Below, one piece after another: positions 11,523 through 21,936 of a stretch of DNA of 64,000 bases. The stretch's first letter is position 1; the number at the start of each line of letters is the position of its first letter. Under the pieces are notes generated by a model. That model searched no databases and was not told where the DNA came from. It worked only from the letters and a program-made list of their open reading frames with translations. The position numbers and the translations under genes are program-made. Source of the DNA: Gigaspora margarita. Its lineage: Eukaryota; Glomeromycota; Glomeromycetes; Diversisporales; Gigasporaceae. The stretch is taken from positions 237,698 to 301,697 of the forward strand of contig WTPW01000553.1 of NCBI GenBank assembly GCA_009809945.1, given 5' to 3'.

Positions 11523-12660
11523 AAGGTGGATATGGGTATTATAGCGCAGTTAAGTATTTTGGCCAATAATAGATGATATATCAATCAGAATTAAATAATT
11601 TTGGTACCATTGGATTCATCACATCAAGGCAAATCGAATAGTACCAAAATCATTCAATTCTAATAACTAGATTTTAAGATATCATTAATTAAAAAATACA
11701 AGGTAAAATAATAAATTATAATGCAGGTACCAATTATAGCGCACATATTATTTTTCATGATCTATTGAGATCTATTGATCAGAATCAAATGATTTTAATA
11801 TTATTCGATTTATTTCATTGAGACAAATCGAATAGTACCACAATCATGTGATTTTGGCTAATATGTCTCGATATATCATAATTTAACCAAAATAAGCTGC
11901 GCAAAGCAAATTTTAAAATTAATATAAAATAATGAATAACTCTTGGTAGGACAGTCTGTTTTTGATAATTTTACCACCAAAATGTTGCCTTGAAGAGGTG
12001 ATTCCAACAAGCCCAAGCTTGCTAAAATCCAATCACAGGTTCATGGGATCACTAAGGTTTTTGTATTGTTTTTGATGAAAATTTAATTAGCTAAACTTAT
12101 ATATTTTCATCAAAACAACAATAAAACCTTAACAATCCCATGATTCTGTAATTGGATTTTAGCGAGTTTGGTCTTGTTGGAATTACCTCTTCAAGGCGGA
12201 CATTATGGTGGTAAAAGTATCAAAAATGGACTGTTCCACCAAGAGTAATTCATTATTTTATGTTAATTTTAAAATTTGGGTTGCGTAGCTTATTTTGGTT
12301 AAATTATAATATCTTAAGAAGTATCGATTAGAATCACATGATTTTGGTACTATTCGATTCGTCTTGATGAGATAAGTTGAATGGTGCCAAAATTACACGA
12401 TTCTGATCGATGGTTCACAAGATATTGCTTTATACTGCAATACTTTTATTGCTATAATACCCATATTTACTTTAAATATTACTTTAATGGTAATATCTCG
12501 TGATCCATCAGTCAGAATTCTATGATTTTGGTACCAATCAATTTGTCTCATTGAGACGAATCGATTGGTACTAGAATTGTAGAATTCTGATTAGTAGATC
12601 ATAAGATATTGGTAGTGTGCCATAATTGTTAGTGTGCCATAATACCCATATTCATCTTAT
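11523..12660. mobile_element. Non-autonomous element with AAGGTGGATATGGGTATTAT ends
   Basis: Left TIR AAGGTGGATATGGGTATTAT (11523) and right TIR reverse complement AAGATGAATATGGGTATTAT (ending about 12658) resemble the ends of the pogo-like element at 12971-23977. The interior is a series of inverted modules (GATCRATCAGAATC, GGTACCATTCGATT, TCATTGAGACGAATCG). A family A MITE lies inside at 11945-12250. No ORF of interest. Confidence 0.6.
11945..12250. repeat. Palindromic MITE, family A
   Basis: Arms CTTGGTAGGACAGTCTG ... GATTCCAACAAGCCC ... AAATCCAATCACAGG and their reverse complements; the centre is at about 12090. Confidence 0.7.
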
Positions 12661-14471
12661 TATTTATTTATTTTTTAAAATGTTTTGAAAATTTGCAAAA
12701 ATTTGCAAAATATTGTGAAACAATACATAAACATTACAAAATATACAAAATATTACATCCTGCAACCCCAATTGAAGTAATTTGCATTTTTTTTATTTGG
12801 TCTATTTTACAATATTTCACAATATATTTTGAAATATTTCAAAATAAATTCAGTAATATTTCATAATAAATTACATAATATACTACATCGATCATAAGAT
12901 TTTCATTATATTATGAGCTGTAATAACTTATATAAAGATTACATATATATAATTCACTGAAGTACATATAAGGTAGATGGGAGTATTGTGGCCAGGGGGA
13001 TATTGTGGCCAAGTGGCATATCTTGTGATCTAGTGATTGAAATTGGATGAATATTATACCATTCGTTTCGTCTCATTGAGATGAATCGAATGGTATAAAA
13101 TTCATCCAATTCCGATCACTAGATCACAAGATATCATCATTTATGCAAAATATAAGTTTTTGCACATATTTGAATTAATTAATAGAATATTTAACAGTTA
13201 GTAACTATTGATACACTGGACCATTTTTCACGATTTTATCACCATAATGACCATCTCAATGAGATGATCCAAATGAGCATAAAATCGTTAAAATCCAATC
13301 ACGGGGTTCTAAGATCAGCATAGATTTATCTTAAAGTAAATAGATGTATTGTGGTCAGAAGGGTATTGTGGCCAACCGATATATCTTGTGATCTAATAAT
13401 CAGAATTGTGATTTTTGTACCATCTGAACCATCTCATTGAGATGGTTTGAATGGTATAAAATTCACCCAATCCCAACTATTACATCGTAAGATACTATCA
13501 CTTAAGCAAATTACAAAAATTCTTTATTTTAAATTTTTTTTTTAATAAAAAATATTCATAATCTAATAAAATCGCGTTTCTATACAAGTTAATCAGCCTT
13601 TTGATATTAAAAATGTTATCCATAATGATTAAACTCCATATAGTCTTATACTTTCATGAGATTTAAATAGTTAATTAGAAACGAAAGCATTATGATGGAA
13701 ATCTGTTTATACAAAACTATGATCTTCCAAATCCATTTAAGAGTTTTGCTAGCAAGTGTACCTTTTAACTCATATAAGAACAAACAAATATATGCTAACA
13801 AGCAGTATAAAACAAATGTACCTACCACAGTCCTGTCGGCATTAAAAATCTCGATTAGTAACAACAAATTTGACACGATAACAAATAAAATAAATTAATC
13901 TCACGTGTTATTTAAAAGTAATTTTTCTAACTTTAATGATATATTAATTAATAAGTCAGTAGTTCTTTTTTAAACTTTCGATACAATATAATATTCTCCT
14001 ACCATTAATAAATAAAAATTATCATAGCTAATCGTCTAACACCAAGGTTATAATAAATCAGATTCATCGACAAACTGGGCCATATTTAAAAATAATTGAT
14101 AACCATAGGTTACATAATTTTGCAAAGCGTAATGAAGTGCTAAACACCTCATAATTGTATTTAATTTTCAATATATCCTTAAATATTTTTTATTTTTTTA
14201 TTTTTTTTTTTATTTTATTTTATTTTAAAATGCCATAGTTGAAACTTTATTTAAGTAAAAAGAATAATAAAATTTACATTTAAAAGATTTCAAAACTACA
14301 TTTGTGTTACTGTAAACAGGCACCCAATGTGACATTATACCTCCTATTATCTATATATGCTATGATTAATTATTTCAAATTAATTAACTAGCTAGAATAG
14401 GTTGGAGGAGACCTCTGGTATATATCATGACATTATTGTATGCAGTTTGTTAGAGAAAAACCTTGTAGAAA

Positions 14472-14858
14472 CTATTTTTCTATAAAATGAGAGAAATCTA
14501 TATGAGATATATTTGATGTTGATATAATTGTTGTATGGGGTGTGCTTGGAAAAAAGTATTTTCTTTTTTTAATTTTTGAAGTTATATTGCGAGCATGTTC
14601 CCATTGATGTTGAGAGATATTTTGAGAAGACCAAATAATATTTTGGAACCAATNCAAGAGATTGTTAGACAAATTAGTAANGAATAATTTAGTTTGTTTA
14701 GTAGTGAGTAATTTAATATTTTCAAAAACATTAGAAGAGTAAATTCCAATGATATAGTATAGAAGAAGGTTATATTTTGGGCTAGGTGTATTAAGGGTGA
14801 ATTGGAGAAGAATGTTAAGAATTGTAACTGGGGATATAGTAGTAATTTTGAGAGAAGT
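14472..14858 (-). pseudogene. LINE C-terminal tail (second part)
   Basis: Continuation of the LINE protein beyond the inserted element. Joining ITEIL to TSLKITTISPVTILN across one TTA restores one frame, so the two halves were contiguous. About 125 codons with ITSKIKKRKYFF and a stop near 14472, followed by about 270 bp of 3' UTR. Two N bases lie at 14654 and 14691. Confidence 0.8.
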
Positions 14859-15165
14859 AAGGGGCGTGCCATTTATCACGTAATATTTTTTACTTAATAG
14901 CCACCCCCATCCATGTATGGTGTGATCACCCTAATCTCAATTCTGATTGGTTAATATAATGACTAATATTTATAATATATTATATAAATATATATAATAT
15001 TAAATAACTCTTGATCTACTGGTCCGTTTTGGATGATTTTACTATCAAAATGTTCGTCTCAATGAGACGATTCTAACAAGCCCAAAATCATTAAAAGCCA
15101 ATTACAGGGTCACAAGATCGCTAAGGTTTTGTATTATTATATATATAAATTTTAATATATATATG

Positions 15166-15444
15166 CAGTGTTGTCACGGGACAGCTTTGGACATTGATTT
15201 GGACAATTTTGGACAATTTTGGACAATTAAATAAAGAAAAATTACTTATAATTTTATTATGATAACCTATTTTAATTTTAACTGAAATGTGTTCAGTATC
15301 TAAAAAAATAATAATTATATATTTTTTAGATAGATTTATTAATTATTAAAGCCTGGGCAAGCTTTGGACAATCTTGGACATTTGGACAATTTTGGACATG
15401 GACAAGCCAAAAAAGGCTGTGGACAGCCAAAACGTACAATACTG
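15166..15444. mobile_element. Small hAT-type element with TTTGGACAA words
   Basis: Ends CAGTGTTGT / ACAATACTG obey YARNG. The 8-bp target duplication TATATATG is perfect (15158-15165 and 15445-15452), though the site is AT-simple. The 279-bp body has repeated TTTGGACAA / GGACAATTT words near both ends and an AT-rich centre. No ORF. Confidence 0.8.
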
Positions 15445-15451
15445 TATATAT

Positions 15452-15700
15452 GGGCTGCCGTCAATAGAAATCAAACAAATTTTTTATAATAAAATTTTTT
15501 TGAAACTTTGAACAGAAATAACTTAACAAAAATTTAATCAAATTTGATAAAANNNNTTTTAAATTAATTTCATAAACTTATAGAATAAATTTAAAAAAAT
15601 TTTTATCAAATTTGATCAAGATTTTGTTAAGTTATTTTGATTTAAACTTTTAAAAAAAGTTACTAAAAAAAATTTGCTTGATTTCTATTGACGGCAGCCC
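15452..15700. repeat. MITE with GGGCTGCCGTCAATAGAAAT ends
   Basis: Near-perfect TIRs of about 34 bp starting GGGCTGCCGTCAATAGAAAT, with a second inner pair (ATTTGATMAAG-like) around the four Ns at 15553-15556. It abuts the hAT target duplication. Confidence 0.8.
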
Positions 15701-15987
15701 ATATGTATAAAAATGCAAAACCTTAACGATCTTGTGACCCTGTGATTAGATTTTAATGATTTTGGGCTTGTTAGAATCGTCTCATTAAGACGAACATTTT
15801 GGTAGTAAAATTATCTAAAACGGACTAGTAAAAAAGAAGTTACTTAATATTAAATAATATATATATTATATATATATTATATACCGTATATAATGTAATA
15901 TATATATTATATATATTATATATAGACGTGATCACCACTCTGACCCATGTATCCATGGTATAAATCACGTAATAAATGGCATGCCTC

Positions 15988-16354
15988 TAAGTATTTCAGT
16001 AATTATACTAATTATAGATTGTTGGATATTATTGTTATTGTTTGAACAGATAAGTATATGTGAAGTATCTTCAGTTTCAGAACAGCGAGAGCATTTTGAA
16101 GTAGGATATAGATATGGGTAGCGAATATGAAGGTTTTCCATTGTTGGGAGATTGTTAGTTAAGATTTTAATTCTGAAAGAATATTTGGAATGATTGTATT
16201 CAAGTGTGTTTAGAATAGCAAAGCAGAGTGTCCAATTAATTTCAAATATGTTTTTAAATATTTTGAGAGTAGTCCAGGAGTATAGCTCTTGTATAGTATA
16301 TATATTTTTAATAAAAGTACGTAGTTTGAAGGGAATAAGATGATTGTTCCACAT
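15988..16354 (-). pseudogene. LINE C-terminal zinc-binding domain (first part)
   Basis: Minus-strand frame following RNase H, ending at the Harbinger-like insertion. It shows the CxxC...H...C motif of LINE zf-RVT tails: KILTNNLPTMENLHIRYPYL, then SKCSRCSETEDTSHILICSN. The domain probably helps RNA or DNA binding. The last in-frame residues before the break are ISIITEIL. Confidence 0.85.
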
Positions 16355-16379
16355 AAAATTGATTGGTAGTTTTAGAAAA

Positions 16380-17693
16380 TCATGGGTAATTTTGAGTATT
16401 GGTTTGTTAGTTCCACNTTTTGCAAGTAGNTCTGCTTGATTATGAAAGGAATTAAGNTGTGATTTAACTTTGTGTAGAGTAAATGAAATGTTTTTGATAG
16501 ATTTAATTTGATTAATAATAGATATAATATNCCAATTTTTGTTTTGTATAGTTTTAGAAAAGTGTATTTGTTTTAGATTTTTGATTGCAGTATTGTTATC
16601 TAAATGGATATTTATATGAGTATTATTAGGAATTGTAAGAAGAAGGGAAATAATTGCTTCAAGTTCAGTTCGTGTTGAATCTGGATATGGAGTAGTAGCT
16701 GCATTGAATTTAATAGAGGTATTGTTTTCACAAATCCAGCCAATACCAGATTTGATATTTGAAGATTGTAGATTTTGGATTGAAGCATCTGTATAGAAGT
16801 GAAGATCTTGTGAAGTTAGATTTTGAATGAGTGCCAGAAGACTAGTAAGTTGATGTTGGTAGATAGTATGATTGGTTAGATGGTGTATAAGCTATATCTC
16901 TTGTGTAGGAATATAAATTTGTGGTATAGATTGAGAGGGAGTTGTAGCAGTAGTAAGGTTGAATATATAGATTAGAGCAAGAATTTCTTTGTAATCTATT
17001 TGAATATATGTTGGATTTTTGAGTTTGCTAATTTGGTTGTAGAGAAGATTAAATGAAAAAAGAGTATTTAAAGATGGAAGAGTATGGGGTAGTAGTTGTA
17101 TAAAACCTAAATTTGAAGAGTTTATACTGTATGTTGTAGTTTTTGATAAAGAAGTTTGATGTGATAGAAGGAGATTATTGTTAGAGTTATAGTGTATTTG
17201 TATAAGTGAAAAAGAATTGGAAGTTAATAAAGGAGAAAGAAGATATGTTGTATTAATAAAGGAGTTAATTGAGGGTAAGCTAAGATGAGGCCATATAGTT
17301 GTAATTGTGTTATCTTGTATAGATTGGAGGATATTGGAGAACCATAAAGGTTGACGGCCTTTAGTGGATTTGTTAGTACGTAGATAAATATTATTTCATG
17401 GAAGAATATATTTATTGTTTGCAGTTGTAATTTGTTCAATAAATAGTAACTAGTTGTTTTTCAAACTATTAATTGTAGAGGTTTGTGGGTTTGGAGGAAG
17501 AATATCATAGATTAGATGTATATTAAAAAGAAAATCTGGACAATAGGAATTAAGTGAAAGATTTGATAATGTAATATTGTTTTTGGCTAATTGTGAAAGA
17601 TGAAAAATGAGTGTAAAATTTTTTGTTTTATGAGTATGTGTAATAAGTAGATTTTGAGTAAGATTGGGAGACCACATTTTAGTTAACCATGAT
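16380..17693 (-). pseudogene. LINE connection region and RNase H domain
   Basis: Downstream of the RT, the minus strand gives a linker (from SWLTKMWSPNLTQNLL at 17693) and then an RNase H fold at about 16830-16390: FYTDASIQN (first Asp), SGIGWICENN, STRTELEAIISLLL (Glu), HINIHLDNNTAIKNL (second Asp) and KVKSxLNSFHNQAxLLAK (the His position and final acidic residue are hidden by N bases). RNase H removes template RNA from the hybrid. Frameshifts separate the linker from the domain. Confidence 0.85.
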
Positions 17694-17697
17694 TTAA

Positions 17698-18193
17698 GGG
17701 TAGGGGGTATGTCGATCATTTCTCATATGATCTTAGTGTCACAATGTGATTTTTACAAAAAATAGAAATTTCCTACTAATTAAACTTTTTACTATTACAA
17801 TTAATTTTTATCAAATTTTTGTAGTAAATAGTTTAGATTATGTTCTTTATAGTAGTAAAAATTTTAACAAATAAAATATTTTAAAAAAATATACTTNTAT
17901 ATATTGTNAAGTTTNNGGNGAGCCTNCAAATTTTNNGGGGTTANACAAGATTATTAANTAAATATCATATGATCATCATATGACAAAATAATATCTAACC
18001 TTTAAATATATGTATCTTGATAAATATTTGACCAATTTTGATAATTTTACTACCATTAGAATCAGAAAAACCTATTAAACAAATTTTAATTAATTTTTAA
18101 AACCAGTTTACATAATAAAATATTTTTTAATATTCAAAAGAAAAAATAGTAACACAAAAATCATATGAAAAATGATCGACATACCCCCTACCC
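17698..18193. mobile_element. TTAA-flanked MITE inside the LINE
   Basis: TIRs GGGTAGGGGGTATGTCGATC (17698) and its reverse complement at the right end (18193), continuing into a shared TCATATGA block. Direct TTAA on both sides (17694-17697 and 18194-18197). Removing the element and one TTAA restores the LINE frame from GLTHI directly into KSWLTKMWSP, independent proof of the duplication. The TTAA target matches the piggyBac rule, though the TIR starts GGG rather than CCY. It holds no transposase and several N bases. A relative lies at 24493-24869. Confidence 0.85.
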
Positions 18194-20310
18194 TTAATAT
18201 GGGTAAGACCTATATTTTTGAGAATTGAACTAGTATTAAATATACATTCAATATTAGAAGCACTTGTTTTTTGAATCAAATTGTTGAGAGTAGGTAAATT
18301 AAATGTTATAGGATTGGTAAGAACTATATTATTAGTATTTTTAGCAAGGGAGAGCATTTTTTTGGTTTGAATAGTAAAGAGTCTAGATAGTTTGGTTTGA
18401 AGATTTTTATGAATAATGCATATTTGTAGAAGATATTCAATAGAGGGTTGGAGTATAAGGTTGAAAAGTGATGAGATTTGCAAGGGTTTAAGTTTTTTGT
18501 ATTTTATTTGACAAATAAAGTTTTCAATTTTGTTAAGAATTGTATCAAATGTTGGTTTAGTTGAACCATTTCCATCAAAATAGATACCTAAGTATCTAAT
18601 GACATCATTGGGCTTTCTGGGTAAAATAGGTTGGTTATTGAATAAAAGGGGTATTGTTTGAGATTTGTAGGGTTTAGATTGAATATGAAATAAATCAGAT
18701 TTGGTAGGGTTAACTTCTATATTATTAATTTTATAGAGTTCAGATATATCATTGAGAATATTTTGCATAGTTTCAGAGTTTTCACAGAGCCATGTTGTAT
18801 CATCCATATAGGCTAGAGGTGGAATTGAGATACTTGTACCAGTAGTATTAGTAATTATGTCAAGAGGGGATTGTGAAGTAATTTTGAGCATTTGATTTTG
18901 GTATTTTTGGTGAATAAAGGTAAGAATTGGATCATAGTAAATTTTCCAAAGTAGAGGAGAATAAGTCTCTCCTTGTTCTATTTCAGATTGAATATTAATA
19001 GGTGAAGTAAGACCATGAGCAGTAATAATCCTTGCTTGTCTTGATGTGTGTAGTTCAGTAATTAGATTAATAGCCAAACTAGGAATACCAATTCTTTTAC
19101 AGGTATCTTGGAGACATGAAATATTAATTTTGTCAAATGCTTTAGATATATCTTGAAAGAGAATCCAAGCTTCTTTGTTGTGTATTTTGTAGTGTTCGAT
19201 AGTATTATAAAGGATTTGTATAGGGATATGAGTAGATGAGTTTTTAGAAGCAGCAAAATTTAGATCAGATAGAAGATGGTTATTAGAAATAACTTGGTCA
19301 AGTTGTTTAGTAAATATTTTAGTAAAGGTTTTTTTGAAAGGTTCTATAATAGAAATTGGATGAACTTGATTTAAAGTAAAATCCCAAATAGATTTTTTTG
19401 GAATAAGAAAAATATTTGAAAACTTCCAATCTGTAGAAACTTTTTGAAGTTGAAAGCATTTGTTGGAAGAATTTTTTAAAAAGTGTTTGTGCTTTGTGAC
19501 TAGCATGTTTAATGTGTTCATAGCAGATTTCAGAAGGACCTGCTGCCTTTTGGTTTGGGAGATCATTTAAGATTTCCTGCCATTCTTGATTTGTGATATC
19601 CTGGAATAAGTTATGATAGTATTCTTCAAATTCGGAATGTGGTTCATAGAGTGATAGAACTCAGAAGAGGATGGAATTGGTTGAAGTAGTTTTTCTTTAA
19701 AATATTCAGAGAAGTGATTATGGATTGCATTAAGAATTTCATTATGTTCTGTAAGGAGTGAGTTTTCAATAGATAGTCTATCAATATGTATATTGTTATA
19801 TTTTTCAAGAATTTTTTTGTAGAAAAGTTTTGGGGTTTCTTGAAAGGATTGGTTACGGTTTTTAATTTTTTGTTGAATTTCTTTATAGGTAGTTTGTTGT
19901 TGTTGAATATTAAGAGCAATTTTGATTTGTTGAAATTCTTCTTTAATTTGTAATAGAGTAGGTGCTAGTAGTTGAAATGTACAATCAGGGTATTGTAGAG
20001 TGTATTTTTTACATAGTGGAAAGAAGTTAGAGGAGGAAAAATGATTTTTGAGATATTGTATTTCTTTAAATCTGTAAAAGAGAGAAGTTTGTTTTGATGA
20101 AGAAGTTTCTTTAATTTCTTTAATAGTATTAATTTTGTGAAAAGGAATATGTTTGGTAGCAGCTTTAATGAGAGTTTTTTGAAGTTTATTCCAAAAATTA
20201 TTAAACTGGGTTTGGTTAATAATTTTATCTATTTGTGAATGTAGTTTTTGCGAGTTGAGTGTGGTTTGGTTTGCATAGTTTTTAAGATTTCTTTGGAGCA
20301 GTTTTTCCAA
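18190..20310 (-). pseudogene. LINE reverse transcriptase region
   Basis: Two overlapping minus-strand frames. 20310-19567 gives 247 codons of linker with Lys/Gln-rich helices (e.g. EEFQQIKIALNIQQQQ). 19566-18190 continues in another frame with the RT fingers and palm: ILFQDISKAFDKI (palm A Asp), EIEQGETYSPLLW (motif B), LAYMDDTTWL (YMDD catalytic pair), NPTKSDLFHI and IRYLGIYFDG. Between them, about 19440-19600 carries the conserved LPNQKAAGPSEI block in a third frame, so at least two frameshifts are present. The frame is then cut by the TTAA-flanked MITE at 18193. Enzyme role: reverse transcription of the LINE RNA. Confidence 0.9.
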
Positions 20311-20339
20311 AGAAATTTTTTCCTTTTATGTTGTTTGCG

Positions 20340-21090
20340 TATTTTTGGTTTGTTGATTATAATGGATAGTTCTAGTGTGATAATATTGTGATCTGATTCA
20401 AACAAACTGTTTGAGAGAATATCTGTATAATCTATATTTGTAATACTCAGATTAGTCCAGATTTGATCTATTCTACTCTGAATATTCGAGCGTTGAAAAG
20501 TGAAATTTGAGGAGTTAGGAAAAAAGAAATGATAAATATCTTTGTATTGGTGACTAATGAGATATTTGATAAGTTGGGTTTCAGGAATTGATATTTTTTT
20601 AGATGGAAGATGGTCAATTCGAGAGTTAGGAACACTATTAAAGTCTCCTATAATTATATATCAATATTTAGGATTTTGACACAATGTGATAATTTGTTCT
20701 TGTATTTCTTTTCGAAGTTGTTTTTTCTTAGTAGTAGGGATATAGATTTGAAGTAGCCTAATAGGAGTGTTTTTAAAATGAAGATCAAGACCTATTATTT
20801 GGCCATTGAAATTGTGAGTACACACAACATATTTGGAGATTTTGTTGTGGATAAAAATTCCTACACCTGCTTGATGTGAATTGGAGAAAGAGCTCCAGAA
20901 ACTAGTATAGTTTTTGATTTTGTTGTTTAAAAATTTGCCATCTTTTTGGGTTAAATGAGTTTCTGAAAGACCAAAGATATCATATAGATTTTGATTTAAG
21001 ATTTCTTCAATAAGAAGTTTTTTTGTTGGTTGTAAAAGACAATTAGTATTAAGTGAGGCTATTTTTATAGGGATTGAGATATATTCAGTT
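20340..21090 (-). pseudogene. LINE apurinic-type endonuclease domain
   Basis: APE-like endonuclease that nicks target DNA for target-primed reverse transcription. Visible landmarks on the minus strand: IASLNTNCLL at the start, FGLSETHLT (catalytic Glu) at about 20990, GVGIFIHN, IIGDFNSVPNSRIDH (catalytic Asp/Asn), SRIDQIWTN and the terminal SDHNIITLEL (catalytic Asp-His). An in-frame TGA just before the IIGDFN block (KY-stop-YII) and a stop after the domain show decay. It lies directly upstream of the reverse transcriptase region. Confidence 0.85.
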
Positions 21091-21096
21091 CAAGTG

Positions 21097-21834
21097 TTAT
21101 AGTTTGATTTGGAATATATGGAGATGTATTAAAATGTACTTATTAGTTTGAATATTTGATATAGGGATCATGTTGGTGTTAGAGTTTAATGTTGTATAGT
21201 GTTGTAAGCTGGGTGTCGAAAAAAAAAGTTTATTAGAAAAGATTGGTATTTGAAAACTATTATTAAATGATTTAAGCTCTATATTACAAAAAGTTGATAG
21301 CTCCCCTAAAGGTGAAATTATAAAGTGACCTGGTAGTAAGTTTTCATATGGAAGGTAAATATGTGCTTCTGTGAAGAAATAGTCAATTTGAGGATGTGGT
21401 TTGACAGAAATTTTAATATATTGGTCTGAATAGAACATGGGATAATATTCTAGTATATATTGTAAGAAAGTACCTACAGTTTGTGGAAAAGGTAGGGTTT
21501 GTAATCTATGATAGTAAAGAAATTTATTGTAATATGTTTTTGTGTTATATATTTCAGAAGAGTTAAGGTTAGAATTATTATAGTTTCTGTCATCTAAGGA
21601 GTTTGTAGGAATTTCGATTTCTTCATCACTAAAATCTTTTACAAGTAGTAATTCATTATAAGTTTCTGATATTAGGTAGTTGTTAAAGCTGGTATTAGTT
21701 GATAGCAAAGAGGTATTGAAGGAGTTTTGTACTTCAGAATGAGATGAAGATATGATATCTGAAGTATTATGGTTGTCTTCTATAGAAACGCTTGCTGTTT
21801 TAAGCTTGGTTCTCACAGCTGTGCAGGATGCCAT
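21097..21834 (-). CDS. LINE leader ORF (ORF1-like or N-terminal region), 245 aa
   Basis: Open frame of 245 codons starting MASCTAVRTKLKTASVS about 50 bp inside the LINE 5' end and stopping just before the endonuclease frame. It is rich in Ser, Asn and Thr with an acidic stretch (VKDFSDEEIEIPTNSLDD); the second half has more hydrophobic and aromatic residues. I see no CCHC zinc knuckle, coiled coil or RRM signature, so RNA binding as in typical ORF1 proteins is only a guess. It may be ORF1 or an N-terminal extension separated from ORF2 by a stop. The ORF is intact but embedded in a dead element. Confidence 0.65.
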   Translation of the reverse strand: MASCTAVRTKLKTASVSIEDNHNTSDIISSSHSEVQNSFNTSLLSTNTSFNNYLISETYNELLLVKDFSDEEIEIPTNSLDDRNYNNSNLNSSEIYNTKTYYNKFLYYHRLQTLPFPQTVGTFLQYILEYYPMFYSDQYIKISVKPHPQIDYFFTEAHIYLPYENLLPGHFIISPLGELSTFCNIELKSFNNSFQIPIFSNKLFFSTPSLQHYTTLNSNTNMIPISNIQTNKYILIHLHIFQIKL

Positions 21835-21936
21835 AGCCTGCTCTGTACATTGGGACTGGCCATCATAATCTTGGTCCTCCGCGTATCCTTAAATATTTTT
21901 TATTTAGTAGAATTCATAAAATGTTAGAGATTTCTA

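Larger units (their letters stand above)
15003..15838. repeat. Family A palindromic MITE, split by two insertions
   Basis: The left arm CTTGATCTACTGGTCCGTTT ... GGTCACAAGATCGCTAAGG and the inverted right arm CCTTAACGATCTTGTGACC ... GGACTAGTA pair well. The loop region contains a hAT and a MITE. Confidence 0.75.
14861..15987. mobile_element. PIF/Harbinger-like element inserted in the LINE
   Basis: TIRs of ~24 bp: GGGGCGTGCCATTTATCACG at the left and the near-identical reverse complement GAGGCATGCCATTTATTACG at the right, flanked by TAA (14858-14860 and 15988-15990), the TWA target typical of PIF/Harbinger. Excision of the element plus one TAA restores the LINE frame. The 1.1 kb interior is itself nested: family A MITE arms (15003-15150 and 15715-15838), a hAT (15166-15444) and another MITE (15452-15700). 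No transposase. Confidence 0.85.
14196..21883 (-). mobile_element. LINE retrotransposon, near full length, 22-bp target duplication
   Basis: Minus-strand LINE, 7,688 bp including two inserted elements. A 22-bp direct repeat flanks it (TATCCTTAAATATTTTTTAT plus TT, at 14174-14195 and 21884-21905). The 3' end is A-rich (T-rich on the + strand, 14196-14230). In 5'-to-3' order it encodes an unrecognised leader ORF, an APE-type endonuclease, reverse transcriptase, RNase H and a zinc-binding tail, a layout consistent with RNase-H-bearing LINE clades such as Tad/I. It inserted into the left half of a pogo element. Frameshifts, stops and two insertions (14861-15987 and 17698-18193) make it inactive. 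Confidence 0.9.

Noticed and set aside
13646-13898. Overlapping ORFs on both strands (76 and 68 codons)
   Set aside because: Inside the pogo left half, no recognised domain; one cannot choose between strands and neither has supporting context.
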